Translations under genes and position numbers: made by a program | From: Azospira sp. I13 | GTDB lineage: Bacteria > Pseudomonadota > Gammaproteobacteria > Burkholderiales > Rhodocyclaceae | Length of the DNA stretch: 64,000 bases | Reading direction: 5' to 3' | Assembly (NCBI RefSeq): GCF_003112695.1 | Contig: NZ_BFBP01000007.1 | Span: 62,001-126,000, forward strand | In this document: positions 16,381 to 27,526 of the stretch, in pieces | Layout: each line of letters starts with the position of its first letter | Position numbering within the stretch: position 1 is the first letter of the stretch | The notes under the pieces: generated by a model | What the model was told of the DNA's origin: nothing | What the model saw: only the letters and a program-made list of their open reading frames with translations | Database searches by the model: none

Positions 16381-16584
16381 ATGAATAAGCAATTGGACGC
16401 CCTCGAAAGCAAGGTGGCCCAGGTGGCCGGCCTCTGCCAGACCCTGCGGGCGGAAAACCTGGAACTGCGTGCCCGTCTGGCCAGCGTGGAAGGGGAGCGC
16501 CTGCAACTGGCCCAGCGCATGGAGGCGGCCCGTCTCCGCCTTGAGGCCCTGGCCCAGCAACTACCGGAAGAAGGCAAGCCGTGA
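16381..16584 (+). CDS. Small coiled-coil protein, ZapB-like (TIGR02449 type)
   Basis: The product has 67 residues, nearly all one coiled coil with heptad leucines (LDALESKVAQVAGLCQTL, LRARLASVEGERLQLA). Its stop overlaps the zapA start by four bases. Small coiled-coil proteins at this place accompany ZapA in many beta- and gammaproteobacteria and probably help organise the FtsZ ring, as ZapB does. Sequence is too simple for certainty, so the function rests mainly on position. Confidence 0.75.
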   Translation: MNKQLDALESKVAQVAGLCQTLRAENLELRARLASVEGERLQLAQRMEAARLRLEALAQQLPEEGKP

Positions 16585-16925
16585 GCGGTCAATCCACCGA
16601 GCCCAACTTTCTCGACGTGGCCATCCTTGGCCGCGAGTACCGGGTGGCCTGCCCCCCCGGCGAACAGACTGCCCTGCTTTCCGCCGTTGCTTATGTAGAC
16701 GGCAAAATGCAAGAGATCGCTGCCAAGAGCAAGACCGCCGCGGCCGAGCGCGTGGCGGTAATGGCAGCCCTCAATATTGCCCACGAACTTCTCTCCGCCG
16801 ACACTCCGGCGGCGTCTGCGACGACCGGCCAGACCGGCGTTGACGACGCTGACTTTCGGCGTAGAATCCAAGCCATGGAAACACAGTTGGACATCGCCCT
16901 GAAGGGCCAGGAACCCTTGTTCTAA
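16581..16925 (+). CDS. zapA: Cell division protein ZapA
   Basis: This is a 114-residue protein with the ZapA N-terminal domain (LDVAILGREYRVACPPGEQ, then LLSAVAYVDGKMQEIA) and a C-terminal helix that forms the tetramer coiled coil. ZapA binds and bundles FtsZ filaments at mid-cell. It overlaps the upstream coiled-coil gene by four bases and is directly followed by 6S RNA, the conserved zapA-ssrS order of proteobacteria. Confidence 0.93.
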   Translation: MSGQSTEPNFLDVAILGREYRVACPPGEQTALLSAVAYVDGKMQEIAAKSKTAAAERVAVMAALNIAHELLSADTPAASATTGQTGVDDADFRRRIQAMETQLDIALKGQEPLF

Positions 16926-16959
16926 GGAGGTTCCGGAAAGTCCAACGCAGTTTCCGCCG

Positions 16960-17140
16960 ATTGTCCCCTGCGGTGTTCGTCAAGGTCATATATTCCTTGA
17001 ACCAATGCTAATTGGCATCGGCCGCGAACCACTACTCTGCTGTTGTGCGCGCCCTTCGTCGGGTGCACCTGATGCAGACGGCAAGCGACCACTCTGAACT
17101 CAGGTTCAGGATGCCGGCCTAACGGCACAGGCGGGGGCCT
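16960..17140 (+). ncRNA. ssrS: 6S RNA
   Basis: The segment lies directly after zapA, the conserved place of ssrS. It begins near CCCCTGCGGTGTTCGTC and ends near CGGCACAGGCGGGGGCC, so the two ends can pair as the closing stem. The middle contains the long interrupted hairpin, with CAAGG/CCTTG-type arms, that mimics an open promoter. 6S RNA binds the sigma-70 holoenzyme and down-regulates transcription in stationary phase. Ends are approximate. Confidence 0.85.
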
Positions 17141-17147
17141 TATTCAG

Positions 17148-17180
17148 CAGCGCGGTGCGAGCAATCCACCGCGCTGTTTT
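17148..17180 (+). terminator. Rho-independent terminator after 6S RNA
   Basis: CAGCGCGGT at 17,148-17,156 pairs perfectly with ACCGCGCTG at 17,168-17,176, and TTTT follows. Confidence 0.85.
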
Positions 17181-17205
17181 CATTTCCGATAGCCGGATGT
17201 AGCCA

Positions 17206-17676
17206 ATGTCCTATTGGTTGATGAAGTCGGAGCCGGACGAGGTGTCCATCAACGACCTGGCCCGCCTTGGGCAGGTACCCTGGTTCGGTGTGCGCAATTA
17301 CCAGGCCCGGAATTTCATGCGGGACGCCATGCAGGTCGGCGACGGCGTGCTGTTCTACCACTCCAGTTGCGCCACCCCGGGCATTGCCGGGCTGGCCCGG
17401 GTGGCCAGTCTCCCCTACCCGGATGCCACCCAGTTCAACCCGGCCAGCCCTTATTTCGACGCCCAAAGCACCCCGGACAGGCCCCGATGGGTGAATGTAG
17501 ATGTGGCCCATGTCGCCACCACGCCCCTGATCCCCCTCGCCATCTTGCGCCAGTCACCGGCCCTGGCCGGCATGGGCATCCTGCAAAAGGGCAGTCGTCT
17601 TTCCATTACCCCGGTTACTGCGGCGGAATGGCAGTTCATTACCCGTAACTTGATGGAGTTGCATGATGTCTTTTGA
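17206..17676 (+). CDS. EVE domain protein
   Basis: The protein has 156 residues and is one EVE (PUA-like) domain. It opens with MSYWLMKSEPDEVSINDL, and then has WFGVRNYQARNFMRDAM and VGDGVLFYHSS, the hallmark of the family. EVE proteins bind modified bases in DNA or RNA, and some read modified cytosine or act with restriction systems. This solitary, chromosomally placed form is widespread and of unknown physiological role. It ends 14 bases inside the following permease gene, so the pair is probably co-translated. Confidence 0.9.
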   Translation: MSYWLMKSEPDEVSINDLARLGQVPWFGVRNYQARNFMRDAMQVGDGVLFYHSSCATPGIAGLARVASLPYPDATQFNPASPYFDAQSTPDRPRWVNVDVAHVATTPLIPLAILRQSPALAGMGILQKGSRLSITPVTAAEWQFITRNLMELHDVF

Positions 17677-18469
17677 TCTGTGGTGGCTGGCCTACATCCT
17701 CCTCGGTCTCTTTGCCGGACTGTTGGCCGGCATGCTGGGCATTGGCGGCGGTGCCGTGATGGTGCCGCTACTGGCCATGATCTTCAGCGCCCAGGCCTTC
17801 CCCCACGAGCAGGTTATCCACCTGGCCCTGGGCACCTCCATGGCCATCATCATTTTTACCGCCAGTTCCAGCCTGCGCGCCCATCACCAGCATGGCGCGG
17901 TGCTGTGGGATACCCTCCTCGCCTTCACCCCCGGCGTGCTGGTGGGTACGGCCCTGGGCACCCTGATTGCCGCCCGCATTCCGACCCGGGGCCTGGCCAT
18001 TTTCTTCGCCGTGTTCATTGCCTGCGTTGCCGTGCAGATGGCCCTCAACCTGAAACCCAAGCCGCATCGGGAATTGCCGGGCCGTGCCGGCCTGGGGGCA
18101 GCCGGCGGAGTCATCGGCATACTCTCTGCTCTGGTCGCCATCGGCGGCGGCTCCCTCACGGTGCCTTACTTGAGCTGGTGTAACGTACCGGTGCACCGGG
18201 CCATTGGCACCTCCGCCGCCCTGGGACTACCCATCGCCTTCTTCGGCACCCTGGGCTACATCTGGAACGGCTGGGACAACCCGGCCCTGCCCGCGTTCAG
18301 CCTGGGCTATGTTTATCTGCCGGCGGTCGCCTGGGTCATGGCCGGCAGCGTGGTGGCCGCCCCCTTCGGTGCCCGCCTGGCCCACCGCCTCCCCGTGGCG
18401 ACCCTGAAGCGCGCCTTTGCCGGAATCCTGGTTTTGCTGGCAGCCAAAATGCTGCACGGCGTGATGTAG
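17663..18469 (+). CDS. TauE/SafE (TSUP) family membrane permease
   Basis: The product has 268 residues with about eight membrane segments in two repeated halves. Each half starts with a glycine-rich motif: GMLGIGGGAVMVPLL near residue 24 and LVAIGGGSLTVPYLSW near 157. The family exports or imports sulfur-containing or organic anions such as sulfite or sulfoacetate. The substrate here is unknown. Two adjacent ATGs (17,663 and 17,666) could both serve as start. It overlaps the EVE gene and is closed by a terminator. Confidence 0.87.
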   Translation: MMSFDLWWLAYILLGLFAGLLAGMLGIGGGAVMVPLLAMIFSAQAFPHEQVIHLALGTSMAIIIFTASSSLRAHHQHGAVLWDTLLAFTPGVLVGTALGTLIAARIPTRGLAIFFAVFIACVAVQMALNLKPKPHRELPGRAGLGAAGGVIGILSALVAIGGGSLTVPYLSWCNVPVHRAIGTSAALGLPIAFFGTLGYIWNGWDNPALPAFSLGYVYLPAVAWVMAGSVVAAPFGARLAHRLPVATLKRAFAGILVLLAAKMLHGVM

Positions 18470-18499
18470 TCAAACCCATCAATTCATTGATTTAAATAA

Positions 18500-18527
18500 C
18501 AAAGGGGCGTTTGCCCCTTTTTGTTTT
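18500..18527 (+). terminator. Rho-independent terminator after the TSUP permease
   Basis: AAAGGGGC and GCCCCTTT form a stem around 18,501-18,520, followed by a T-rich run. Confidence 0.85.
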
Positions 18528-18589
18528 GTGCACGAGGACATACGGGCTGGTATGGAATCCCGTAACTGTTATATCATTGCGTAATCCAT

Positions 18590-18624
18590 ATGGTGGCAAC
18601 CACGCAATACGGGGTTACCACCAT
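18590..18624. promoter_or_regulatory. 12-bp inverted repeat upstream of the acetate uptake genes
   Basis: ATGGTGGCAACC (18,590-18,601) and GGTTACCACCAT (18,613-18,624) are inverse copies matching at 11 of 12 positions, with 11 bases between. A second dyad, ATTGCGT/ACGCAAT, overlaps it (18,576-18,608). A TATAT-rich -10-like stretch lies just upstream at about 18,569. It could be an operator for the acetate response, or a leader hairpin. Confidence 0.5.
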
Positions 18625-18690
18625 AGGGAAGAGGGGGAGTCGGCGCATCTCAAGCCGGCCAAACAACTATCAAACTTGAGGAGAACGCTC

Positions 18691-19011
18691 GTGAGCAGTG
18701 CTGCCTACGAACGGATTCGCCAGAATCCGAAGTTCGACAAACTGGTTGCCACCCGCAGCCGCTTTGCCTGGACCCTGTCCGCTGTGGTCCTGGTGCTGTA
18801 CTACGGCTTCATGTCCATTGTGGCCTTCAATCCCACCCTGCTGGCGTCGCCCCTGGGCGAAGGCCGCATCGCCACCATCGGCTGGCCCATTGCCGCCTGC
18901 ATGATGGTGCTGTTCTGGGTGATGACCGGCCTGTACGTCTATCGTGCCAACGGCCAGTTCGACCAGATCAATGCCGAGCTGATCAAGGAAGCTTCCAAGG
19001 AGGGCCAATAA
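18691..19011 (+). CDS. yjcH: DUF485 membrane protein paired with acetate permease
   Basis: The product has 106 residues from a GTG at 18,691, which has GAGGAG upstream. Started here it fits the family, whereas the longer frame reads through the operator region. Two membrane helices flank a short periplasmic loop ([20 protein letters not shown] and then [19 protein letters not shown]). DUF485 proteins such as E. coli YjcH precede actP, and they are thought to help assemble or regulate the permease. Its stop overlaps the actP ATG (TAATG), so the two are translated together. Confidence 0.9.
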   Translation: MSSAAYERIRQNPKFDKLVATRSRFAWTLSAVVLVLYYGFMSIVAFNPTLLASPLGEGRIATIGWPIAACMMVLFWVMTGLYVYRANGQFDQINAELIKEASKEGQ

Positions 19012-20687
19012 TGCTGCGTAACCTGACCCGCTTCCTGCCCCTGCTGGGCCTGCTGCTGGCCGCCGGCGCCGCTGTTGCCGGCCCTGGCACCGTGGGCGAG
19101 GCTGAGAAGCAGCCCCTCAACGTGGCGGCCATTGCCATGTTCGTCGCATTCGTGCTGTCCACCCTGGGCATCACCTACTGGGCCGCCAGCCGGACCAAGT
19201 CCACCGCCGACTTCTATACCGCCGGCGGCGGCATCACCGGCTTCCAGAATGGCCTGGCCATCGCCGGCGACTACATGTCTGCCGCCACCCTATTGGGTCT
19301 CACCTCCATGGTGTTTGCCAAGGGCTACGATGGTTTCGTGTACATCGTCGGCTTCTTCGTCGGCTGGCCCATCATCCTGTTCCTGATGGCTGAGCGCCTG
19401 CGTAACCTGGGCCGCTTCACCTTCGCCGACATCACCTCCTACCGCCTCGACCAGAGCAAGGTACGGACGGTGGCTGCCATCTCCTCCCTGACCGTGGTGC
19501 TGTTCTATCTGATCACCCAGATGGTCGGTGCCGGCCAGCTGATCAAGCTGCTCTTCGGTCTGGACTACGAAGTGGCCGTGATCGTCGTCGGGATCCTGAT
19601 GATGGTGTACGTGACCTTCGGCGGCATGATCGCCACCACCTGGGTGCAAATCATCAAGGCCTGTCTGCTGCTCGGCGGCGGCACCCTGATGATGCTGCTG
19701 GCTATGTCTCACTTTGGTTTCAACTTCGAAAACCTGGTGACCAAGGCCACTGAAGTGCACAAGGACGGCACCAAGATCATGGGCCCCGGCTCCCTGCTGG
19801 CCGACCCGGTGAACGCCGTGTCCCTGTCCCTGGGCCTGATGTTCGGTACCGCCGGCCTGCCCCACATCCTGATGCGCTTCTTCACCGTGCCGGATGCCAA
19901 GGAGGCACGGAAGTCCGTATTCGTGGCCACCGGCTTCATCGGCTTCTTCTTCCTGGTCGTGGTGCTGCTGGGTATGACCGCCATCGTCCTGGTGGGTACC
20001 AACCCTGACTTCTACGAAGGCGGCAACGTCGGCGGCAAGATGATCGGCGGCGGCAACATGGTCGCCATGCACCTGGCCAAGTTCGTCGGCGGCAACATCT
20101 TCCTCGGCTTCCTTTCTGCCGTGGCCTTCGCCACCATCCTGGCCGTGGTTTCCGGCCTGGCTCTGGCCGGTGCCTCCGCCATCTCCCACGACATCTACGC
20201 CAACGTGATCTGCAAGGGCCGCCCCCAGGGTGGTTCCGAGTTGAAGGTGTCCAAGATTGCCTCCATCTTCATTGGCATCGCGGCCATCGGCCTGGGTATC
20301 TTGTTCGAGAAGCAAAACCTGGCCTTCATGGTGGGTCTGGCCTTCGGTATCGCGGCTTCCGCCAACTTCCCGGTGCTGATCCTCTCCATGTACTGGAAGG
20401 GCCTGACCACCAAGGGCGCCATCGCCGGCACCATCTGCGGACTGACTGCCGCCGTGGTGTTCGTGGTGCTGTCCAAGGCCGTGTGGGTGACCGTGCTGGG
20501 CAAGGCCCAGGCGATCTTCCCCTACGACCAGCCGGCCCTGTTCTCCATGCCCCTGGCGTTCCTGGTGGCCTTTGTGGTCTCCAAGCTGGATAACAGCGCC
20601 CAAGCCCAGCAGGAAATCGCTGCCTTTGACGACCAGTACGTGCGTGCCCAGACTGGTCTGGGTGCCGCCGGCGCCAGCAACCACTAA
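19011..20687 (+). CDS. actP: Cation/acetate symporter
   Basis: This is a 558-residue protein of the sodium:solute symporter family. An N-terminal signal-like helix ([16 protein letters not shown]) is followed by about 13 membrane segments. Family blocks include [20 protein letters not shown] and [16 protein letters not shown], and the [19 protein letters not shown] segment near 285. It takes up acetate and glycolate, and probably also propionate, with a cation. Propionate uptake would feed the propionyl-CoA pathway a few kilobases downstream. It forms an operon with the DUF485 gene and ends at a strong terminator. Confidence 0.94.
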   Translation: MLRNLTRFLPLLGLLLAAGAAVAGPGTVGEAEKQPLNVAAIAMFVAFVLSTLGITYWAASRTKSTADFYTAGGGITGFQNGLAIAGDYMSAATLLGLTSMVFAKGYDGFVYIVGFFVGWPIILFLMAERLRNLGRFTFADITSYRLDQSKVRTVAAISSLTVVLFYLITQMVGAGQLIKLLFGLDYEVAVIVVGILMMVYVTFGGMIATTWVQIIKACLLLGGGTLMMLLAMSHFGFNFENLVTKATEVHKDGTKIMGPGSLLADPVNAVSLSLGLMFGTAGLPHILMRFFTVPDAKEARKSVFVATGFIGFFFLVVVLLGMTAIVLVGTNPDFYEGGNVGGKMIGGGNMVAMHLAKFVGGNIFLGFLSAVAFATILAVVSGLALAGASAISHDIYANVICKGRPQGGSELKVSKIASIFIGIAAIGLGILFEKQNLAFMVGLAFGIAASANFPVLILSMYWKGLTTKGAIAGTICGLTAAVVFVVLSKAVWVTVLGKAQAIFPYDQPALFSMPLAFLVAFVVSKLDNSAQAQQEIAAFDDQYVRAQTGLGAAGASNH

Positions 20688-20711
20688 GCGCCAGCTGCTG
20701 CGTCAGCGCAA

Positions 20712-20748
20712 CAAAAAAGCCCCGGGATTTCCCCGGGGCTTTTTCTTT
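20712..20748 (+). terminator. Rho-independent terminator after actP
   Basis: AAAAAGCCCCGGG and CCCCGGGGCTTTTT form a long GC stem with a small loop. The A and T tails let it work in both directions, also closing the convergent crotonase gene. Confidence 0.92.
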
Positions 20749-20782
20749 TCGACTTGTCGTTTTGCCGACGGAATACCCTGCT

Positions 20783-21559
20783 TCAGCAGGCCTTGAATAC
20801 GGGCTTTCGCTTGGCCAGGAAAGCATCAAGCCCTTCCTGGTAATCGGCGGTGTCAAGGAAGGCGAAGGAAGCCGCCTTCTCTTCCTGAGCAAGGGGCGCA
20901 CCGGAAGCCAGACGGCGCATCCACTGCTTGTGCCAGCGAGCCACCAGGGGCGCACCAGCCGCAATACGGCGCGCCGTGGCGCTGACCTCGTCCTCCAGTT
21001 GGGCATCAGCCACCACCCGGGTCAGCAGTCCCTTGGCAAAGGCTTCGGCTGCGCCAAGGATGCGCCCTTCCAGGAGAATCTCGGACATTACGGCCGGGCC
21101 GGCCAGGGCCAACAGGCCGGACATTTCTCCCGGATACATGGAAAACCCCAGCTTGTTGATGGGAGCGCCAAATTTTGCCCCCTCCCCGGCGATACGCAGG
21201 TCGCAGTTGCCGGCGATTTCCAGGCCACCGCCGATACAGGCACCGCGGATCAGGGCCACGGTCGGATGGCGACAATCCCGCACCGCATCCAGGGCGGCCC
21301 CGACTTTCTCGTGATAGTGCAGGGCCTGCTCCAGGTTGCGGCGCTTGATCAGGAATTCCTCGATATCGCCACCGGCGGCGAAGGCTTCCCCCTCACCCCG
21401 CAACACCACGCAACGCAGGCTCTCATCGGCAGACAGCCGGGCCATGGCTTCGGCCAGATCGCACCACATGGCGTAATTGACGGCGTTGAGCTTGTCGGGG
21501 TTGGCAAGGGCGACGGTGGCGATGTCGCCGTCGCGGCTGACGAGGATGCGTCCGGTCAT
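20783..21559 (-). CDS. Enoyl-CoA hydratase/isomerase family protein with an atypical active site
   Basis: The product has 258 residues from the ATG at 21,559. The crotonase fold is clear: the oxyanion-hole block GEAFAAGGDIEEF and the second glycine-rich block IRGACIGGGLEIAGNCDLRI with one conserved Glu. The place of the second catalytic Glu of true hydratases (PE-x-x-LG) reads APINKLG, so Ile stands there. It may be an isomerase, decarboxylase or thioesterase instead. The gene follows a GntR/FCD regulator on the same strand and sits opposite the propionate genes, so an acyl-CoA substrate related to that pathway is plausible. Confidence 0.8.
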   Translation of the reverse strand: MTGRILVSRDGDIATVALANPDKLNAVNYAMWCDLAEAMARLSADESLRCVVLRGEGEAFAAGGDIEEFLIKRRNLEQALHYHEKVGAALDAVRDCRHPTVALIRGACIGGGLEIAGNCDLRIAGEGAKFGAPINKLGFSMYPGEMSGLLALAGPAVMSEILLEGRILGAAEAFAKGLLTRVVADAQLEDEVSATARRIAAGAPLVARWHKQWMRRLASGAPLAQEEKAASFAFLDTADYQEGLDAFLAKRKPVFKAC

Positions 21560-21610
21560 GGCTGTTCTATCCTGGCTTTTATGGGGTGTTGGAGAAAAAT
21601 GGGGCCGACA

Positions 21611-21637
21611 AATAAAAAGGGCTGCCAAGGCAGCCCT
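21611..21637 (-). terminator. Rho-independent terminator after the GntR gene
   Basis: On the minus strand AGGGCTGCC, TT, GGCAGCCCT is followed by TTTTATTT. It ends the regulator transcript 50 bases before the crotonase start, so that gene needs readthrough or a promoter overlapping this hairpin. Confidence 0.85.
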
Positions 21638-21657
21638 GCGATTGTAGCGGACCGCGC

Positions 21658-22314
21658 TCAGCGGGTCGTGGCCTTGGCCATGGCCTCACTGCCCGCGATC
21701 AAGTGCTGCTTCATGACCTGCTCGGCCAATTCCGGCTGTTTGGCCTTGATGGCGGCGAGCAGCTCCCGGTGCTCTTCCATGGACTTCTTCAGCCGCCCAT
21801 CCACCGACAAGGATTGGTATCGGGTCAGCTTCAGCACCTTGCGCAGGTCCTGGATCACCTGCAGCAACCAGCGGTTACCGGTCATCTGCCAGAGTTCCTG
21901 GTGAAATTGCTGATTGGCTTCAAAGTAGGCGGGAATGTCGCTGGTAGCAGCGGCCTTTTCGAGGGTGTCCTGAATACTTTCCAGGCGCGCCACATCAGCA
22001 CCACTGGCCTTCTGGGTGGCCTCGTAGGCACAACGGCCTTCAAGCATGGCAATGATAGGAAAGATTTCCTGGATATCGCCACCGGAAAGCTCGGTCACAT
22101 AACAGCCACGCCGCGGCTTGAGAGTCACCAGACCTTCGGAGGCCAGCACTTTCAGCGCTTCCCGCAAAGGGGTGCGGGAAATACCGTAATCCTCGGCCAG
22201 GGCCTGTTCGTCAATCCAGGTTCCCGGCGGCAACTCGTGGGAAAAGATGCGCTGGCGCAAGCGCTCGGCCACTTCTTCATAGAGGGCGGGCTGGGCGATA
22301 CGAATGGCATTCAT
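21658..22314 (-). CDS. GntR-family (FCD type) transcriptional regulator
   Basis: The product has 218 residues. The N-terminal winged helix is typical of GntR (LYEEVAERLRQRIFSHELPP, then DYGISRTPLREALKVLASEGL, then VTLKPRRGCYV). The C-terminal FCD domain (about 80-210) has the metal-binding pattern with the key residues in the FEANQQFHQELWQ and SMEEHRELLAAI helices. FCD regulators sense carboxylic acids. It is divergent to the methylmalonyl-CoA mutase operon, with dyad sites in the 400-base gap, so control of that operon by an organic acid is a reasonable inference. Confidence 0.9.
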   Translation of the reverse strand: MNAIRIAQPALYEEVAERLRQRIFSHELPPGTWIDEQALAEDYGISRTPLREALKVLASEGLVTLKPRRGCYVTELSGGDIQEIFPIIAMLEGRCAYEATQKASGADVARLESIQDTLEKAAATSDIPAYFEANQQFHQELWQMTGNRWLLQVIQDLRKVLKLTRYQSLSVDGRLKKSMEEHRELLAAIKAKQPELAEQVMKQHLIAGSEAMAKATTR

Positions 22315-22711
22315 GAACGAGGGTCCAACAAGACAGGCGATATCACGGTGGGAACTTCATACGGTCAGTTCGGGGCGGCGCCATCAGGTCAGACACAGCG
22401 CCCCGCTGCCAGAAAGCGTCCATGAGGCATCCATGGAAACCGGCACGCCAACCGCTTATTACGAAATAAGCCACGGGTTATGCGCACCTAAATGGAGAGC
22501 AATTATAGCCCAGGTTGGCAAGCTTGCATTCATAATTATGGATACAGTATTATTCAAGGTTGCGGATGTCAAGCTAGGCAAAAAGTCGGACAACACCCAC
22601 CGGCGCCTGCTTGCCTACGTCATGCGCCGTCAGCTCCAACGCGGCGTAAAATCGAAAAATTGAGCTGTCGCGCCAGCTACTGCGCGGTGTGAGAATCGAG
22701 AAAGGTCCAAC
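22315..22711. promoter_or_regulatory. 397-base divergent control region with two dyads
   Basis: The gap holds a perfect hairpin, GCTTATT-ACGA-AATAAGC, at 22,454-22,471. An AT-rich dyad at 22,532-22,553 has arms ATAAT and ATTAT around the GntR-like core ATGGATACAGT. GAGAAAGG at 22,700-22,707 is the ribosome site of the mutase gene. No gene was found in it. The AT-rich core is the best candidate for the binding site of the adjacent GntR protein. Confidence 0.5.
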
Positions 22712-24877
22712 ATGTCTGCCGACGTCACCCACTCCCAATTCCCCAATTCCGACAACCTGGACGCCTGGGAAAAGGCCGCTGCCAAATCCGCCCCCGGCGG
22801 CGATGTGGGCGCACTCAACTGGAAGACCCCGGAAGGCCTGACCGTCAAGCCGCTGTACACCAAGAAGGACGTGGAAGGCCTGCCCTACGCCGACACCCTG
22901 CCCGGCTTCGCCCCCTACGCCCGCGGCCCTCAGGCCACCATGTATGCCGTAAAGCCCTGGACCATCCGCCAGTACGCCGGCTTTTCCACCGCCGAAGAAT
23001 CCAACGCTTTCTACCGCAAGGCCCTGGCGGCCGGCGGCCAGGGTGTCTCCGTGGCCTTCGACCTGGCCACCCACCGCGGTTACGACTCCGACAATCCCCG
23101 CGTCGTCGGTGACGTGGGCAAGGCCGGCGTGGCCATCGATTCCGTGGAAGACATGAAGATCCTCTTCGACGGCATCCCCCTCGACAAGATTTCCGTCTCC
23201 ATGACCATGAACGGCGCCGTGCTGCCCATTCTGGCCGGCTACATCGTCGCCGCCGAAGAGCAGGGCGTCTCCCAGGACAAGCTGTCTGGCACCATCCAGA
23301 ACGACATCCTGAAGGAGTTCATGGTCCGTAACACCTACATCTACCCGCCCAAGCCGTCGATGAAGATCATCTCCGACATCTTCGGCTACACCGCGCAGCA
23401 CATGCCCAAGTTCAACTCGATTTCCATCTCGGGTTATCACATCCAGGAAGCCGGGGCCAACCAGGCCATCGAACTGGCCTTCACCCTGGCTGACGGCATG
23501 GAGTACGTGCGCACCGGTATCGCCTCCGGCCTGGACGTGGACGCCTTCGCCGGCCGTCTCTCCTTCTTCTGGGCGGTGGGTATGAACTTCTACCTGGAAA
23601 TCGCCAAGATGCGCGCTGGCCGGATTCTCTGGCACCGCATCATGAGCCAGTTCAATCCCAAGAACCCCAAGTCCATGATGCTGCGGACCCACAGCCAGAC
23701 TTCCGGCTGGTCCCTCACCGAGCAGGACCCCTACAACAACGTGGTGCGCACCACCATTGAAGCCATGGCGGCCGTCTTCGGCGGCACCCAGTCCCTGCAC
23801 ACCAATGCCCTGGACGAAGCGATCGCTCTGCCCACCGAGTTCTCCGCCCGCATCGCCCGCAACACCCAGCTGATCATCCAGGAAGAAACCCACATCACCA
23901 ATGTGGTGGATCCGTGGGCCGGTTCCTACATGATGGAAAAGCTGACCAACGACATGGTGGACAAGGCCTGGGGCATCATCCAGGAAATCGAAACCATGGG
24001 CGGCATGACCAAGGCCGTGGAATCCGGTTGGGCCAAGATGCAGGTGGAAACCTGTGCCGCCGACAAACAGGCACGCATCGACTCCGGCAAGGACGTAATC
24101 GTCGGCGTGAACAAGTACAAGCTGGCCAAGGAAGATCCGATCGACATTCTGGACATCGACAACCACGCCGTCCGTGAAGCCCAGATCGCCCGCCTCAAGA
24201 ATATTCGCGAAACCCGCGACGGCGCTGCCGTGCAGGCCGCCCTGGAAGCCCTCACCCAGTCCGCCGAGAGCGGCCAGGGCAACCTGCTGGACCTGGCCGT
24301 CAAGGCCATCCGCCTGCGCGCCACCGTGGGCGAAGTCTCCGACGCCCTGGAAAAGATCTTCGGCCGTTTCCGGGCCAACAATCAGACCATTTCCGGTGTT
24401 TATGGAGGCGTCGTGGAAGGACAGGACAGCTGGGAATCCATCAAGGCCGACGTGGCCAAGTTTGCTGAAGAAGAAGGCCGCCGCCCCCGCATCATGATCG
24501 CCAAGCTGGGTCAGGATGGTCATGACCGGGGCGCCAAAGTAGTGGCCACCGCCTTCGCTGACCTGGGCTTCGATATCGACATGGGCCCCCTCTTCCAGAC
24601 GCCGGAAGAAGCCGCTCGCCAGGCTCTGGAAAACGACGTGCACGCCGTGGGCGTTTCCTCCCTGGCCGCTGGCCACAAAACCCTGCTGCCGGCCCTGGTG
24701 AACTCCCTCAAGGCCCAGGGCGCCGATGACATCATCGTCTTCGCCGGCGGCGTCATCCCGGCCCAGGACTACGATGCCCTCTACGCCGCTGGCGCCAAGG
24801 CCATCTTCGGCCCGGGCACCCGCATCGAGGATTCCGCCAAGCGGGTGCTCGAAGAGATCCGCAAGGCCCGCGGCTAA
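22712..24877 (+). CDS. mcm: Methylmalonyl-CoA mutase
   Basis: This is a 721-residue single-chain, homodimer-type catalytic subunit. Residues about 45-560 form the substrate TIM barrel ([51 protein letters not shown]). Residues 590-721 form the B12-binding domain with the base-off motif DGHDRG at 602-607, where His604 ligates cobalt. It converts methylmalonyl-CoA to succinyl-CoA using adenosylcobalamin. Next in order come the MeaB-type protector GTPase and both carboxylase subunits, giving a propionyl-CoA assimilation operon. Confidence 0.96.
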   Translation: MSADVTHSQFPNSDNLDAWEKAAAKSAPGGDVGALNWKTPEGLTVKPLYTKKDVEGLPYADTLPGFAPYARGPQATMYAVKPWTIRQYAGFSTAEESNAFYRKALAAGGQGVSVAFDLATHRGYDSDNPRVVGDVGKAGVAIDSVEDMKILFDGIPLDKISVSMTMNGAVLPILAGYIVAAEEQGVSQDKLSGTIQNDILKEFMVRNTYIYPPKPSMKIISDIFGYTAQHMPKFNSISISGYHIQEAGANQAIELAFTLADGMEYVRTGIASGLDVDAFAGRLSFFWAVGMNFYLEIAKMRAGRILWHRIMSQFNPKNPKSMMLRTHSQTSGWSLTEQDPYNNVVRTTIEAMAAVFGGTQSLHTNALDEAIALPTEFSARIARNTQLIIQEETHITNVVDPWAGSYMMEKLTNDMVDKAWGIIQEIETMGGMTKAVESGWAKMQVETCAADKQARIDSGKDVIVGVNKYKLAKEDPIDILDIDNHAVREAQIARLKNIRETRDGAAVQAALEALTQSAESGQGNLLDLAVKAIRLRATVGEVSDALEKIFGRFRANNQTISGVYGGVVEGQDSWESIKADVAKFAEEEGRRPRIMIAKLGQDGHDRGAKVVATAFADLGFDIDMGPLFQTPEEAARQALENDVHAVGVSSLAAGHKTLLPALVNSLKAQGADDIIVFAGGVIPAQDYDALYAAGAKAIFGPGTRIEDSAKRVLEEIRKARG

Positions 24878-24900
24878 GATCCGTCGTCAAGCCGTTGTCC

Positions 24901-25929
24901 ATGCAGATGTCGGAAGCGACCACCGTGGAGCAGTGCCTCCTCTCGGAGGCCGACCAGGCCCTGGCCAATGGGGTCCTGGCGCGTCAGCGCCGGGCCCTGG
25001 CCAAGGCCATCACCCTCATTGAATCCAGCCGGCCCGACCATCAGGAACGGGCCCGGCAGGTGCTGACCACCCTGCTGCCCCATACCGGGAAAGCCATCCG
25101 TATCGGTATTTCCGGCGTACCGGGCGCCGGCAAGTCAACCTTCATCGAAGCCCTGGGCACCCACCTCATCGACCGGGGCCATCGCCTGGCGGTGCTGGCC
25201 GTCGACCCGTCCTCCTCCGTCACCGGCGGTTCCATCCTGGGCGACAAAACCCGCATGGAAACCCTGTGCCAGCGGGAAGAAGCCTTTATCCGGCCCAGCC
25301 CTTCCGCCGGTAGCCTGGGCGGTGTGGCGGAAAAGACCCGGGAAGCCATGCTGCTCTGCGAAGCCGCCGGCTTCGACGTGATCATTGTCGAAACCGTCGG
25401 TGTCGGCCAGTCCGAAACCACGGTAGCGGGCATGGTGGATATGTTCTGCCTGCTGCAACTGCCCAATGCCGGCGACGACCTGCAGGCCATCAAGAAGGGC
25501 ATCGTCGAGATCGCCGACATGGTGGTCATCAACAAGGCCGACATTGATCCCCGGGCGGCCCAGGTGGTGCGGGCCCAGTGGAACAATGCCCTGCATTTCC
25601 TGCGCCATGCCAGCCCCAACTGGGCGCCGCCGGTCATCACCCTGTCGGCCCTGCAGAAGGAAGGCATCAGCGAATTCTGGGAGAAGGTCCTGCAATACCG
25701 GGACGCCCTTACCCCCAGCGGTGAATTTGCCGCCCGGCGCCAGCGTCAGTCCATCGACTGGATGTGGAGCCTGATCGACTCCGGCCTGCGCCAGTATTTC
25801 CGTAACCACCCGGCGGTGCGCCGGGACCTGCCCGGCCTCACCGATGCGGTGACGGCGGGCCGCACCACGCCGGCCGCGGCGGCCTACCGGCTGCTGGACG
25901 ACCTGCGAACCAGCTTTTCATCCGAATAA
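24901..25929 (+). CDS. meaB: MeaB/ArgK-type G-protein chaperone of methylmalonyl-CoA mutase
   Basis: The product has about 342 residues. The ATG at 24,901 is chosen, with 24,907 also possible. The P-loop is GVPGAGKS near 75, and the family blocks [29 protein letters not shown] and NKAD (G4) follow. A C-terminal dimerisation arm completes the family. MeaB loads intact adenosylcobalamin and protects the mutase from inactivation. The older name, arginine/ornithine transport ATPase ArgK, is a misannotation. It lies 23 bases after the mutase gene. Confidence 0.94.
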   Translation: MQMSEATTVEQCLLSEADQALANGVLARQRRALAKAITLIESSRPDHQERARQVLTTLLPHTGKAIRIGISGVPGAGKSTFIEALGTHLIDRGHRLAVLAVDPSSSVTGGSILGDKTRMETLCQREEAFIRPSPSAGSLGGVAEKTREAMLLCEAAGFDVIIVETVGVGQSETTVAGMVDMFCLLQLPNAGDDLQAIKKGIVEIADMVVINKADIDPRAAQVVRAQWNNALHFLRHASPNWAPPVITLSALQKEGISEFWEKVLQYRDALTPSGEFAARRQRQSIDWMWSLIDSGLRQYFRNHPAVRRDLPGLTDAVTAGRTTPAAAAYRLLDDLRTSFSSE

Positions 25930-25973
25930 CGTTTTCACCTTTCGACCCGTCTGACCCATTGGGAGAAGTCCAC

Positions 25974-27506
<1,533 letters not shown>

Positions 27507-27526
27507 GCGACGGGAAGGACTAAAAC

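Noticed and set aside
22574-24676. Long open frame (about 700 codons) opposite the methylmalonyl-CoA mutase gene
   Set aside because: It is rich in Gly, His and Gln with no fold-like pattern, and is the antisense reading of a clear gene with strong third-position GC. The same holds for the long frames opposite pccB, pccA, napA, actP and btuB.
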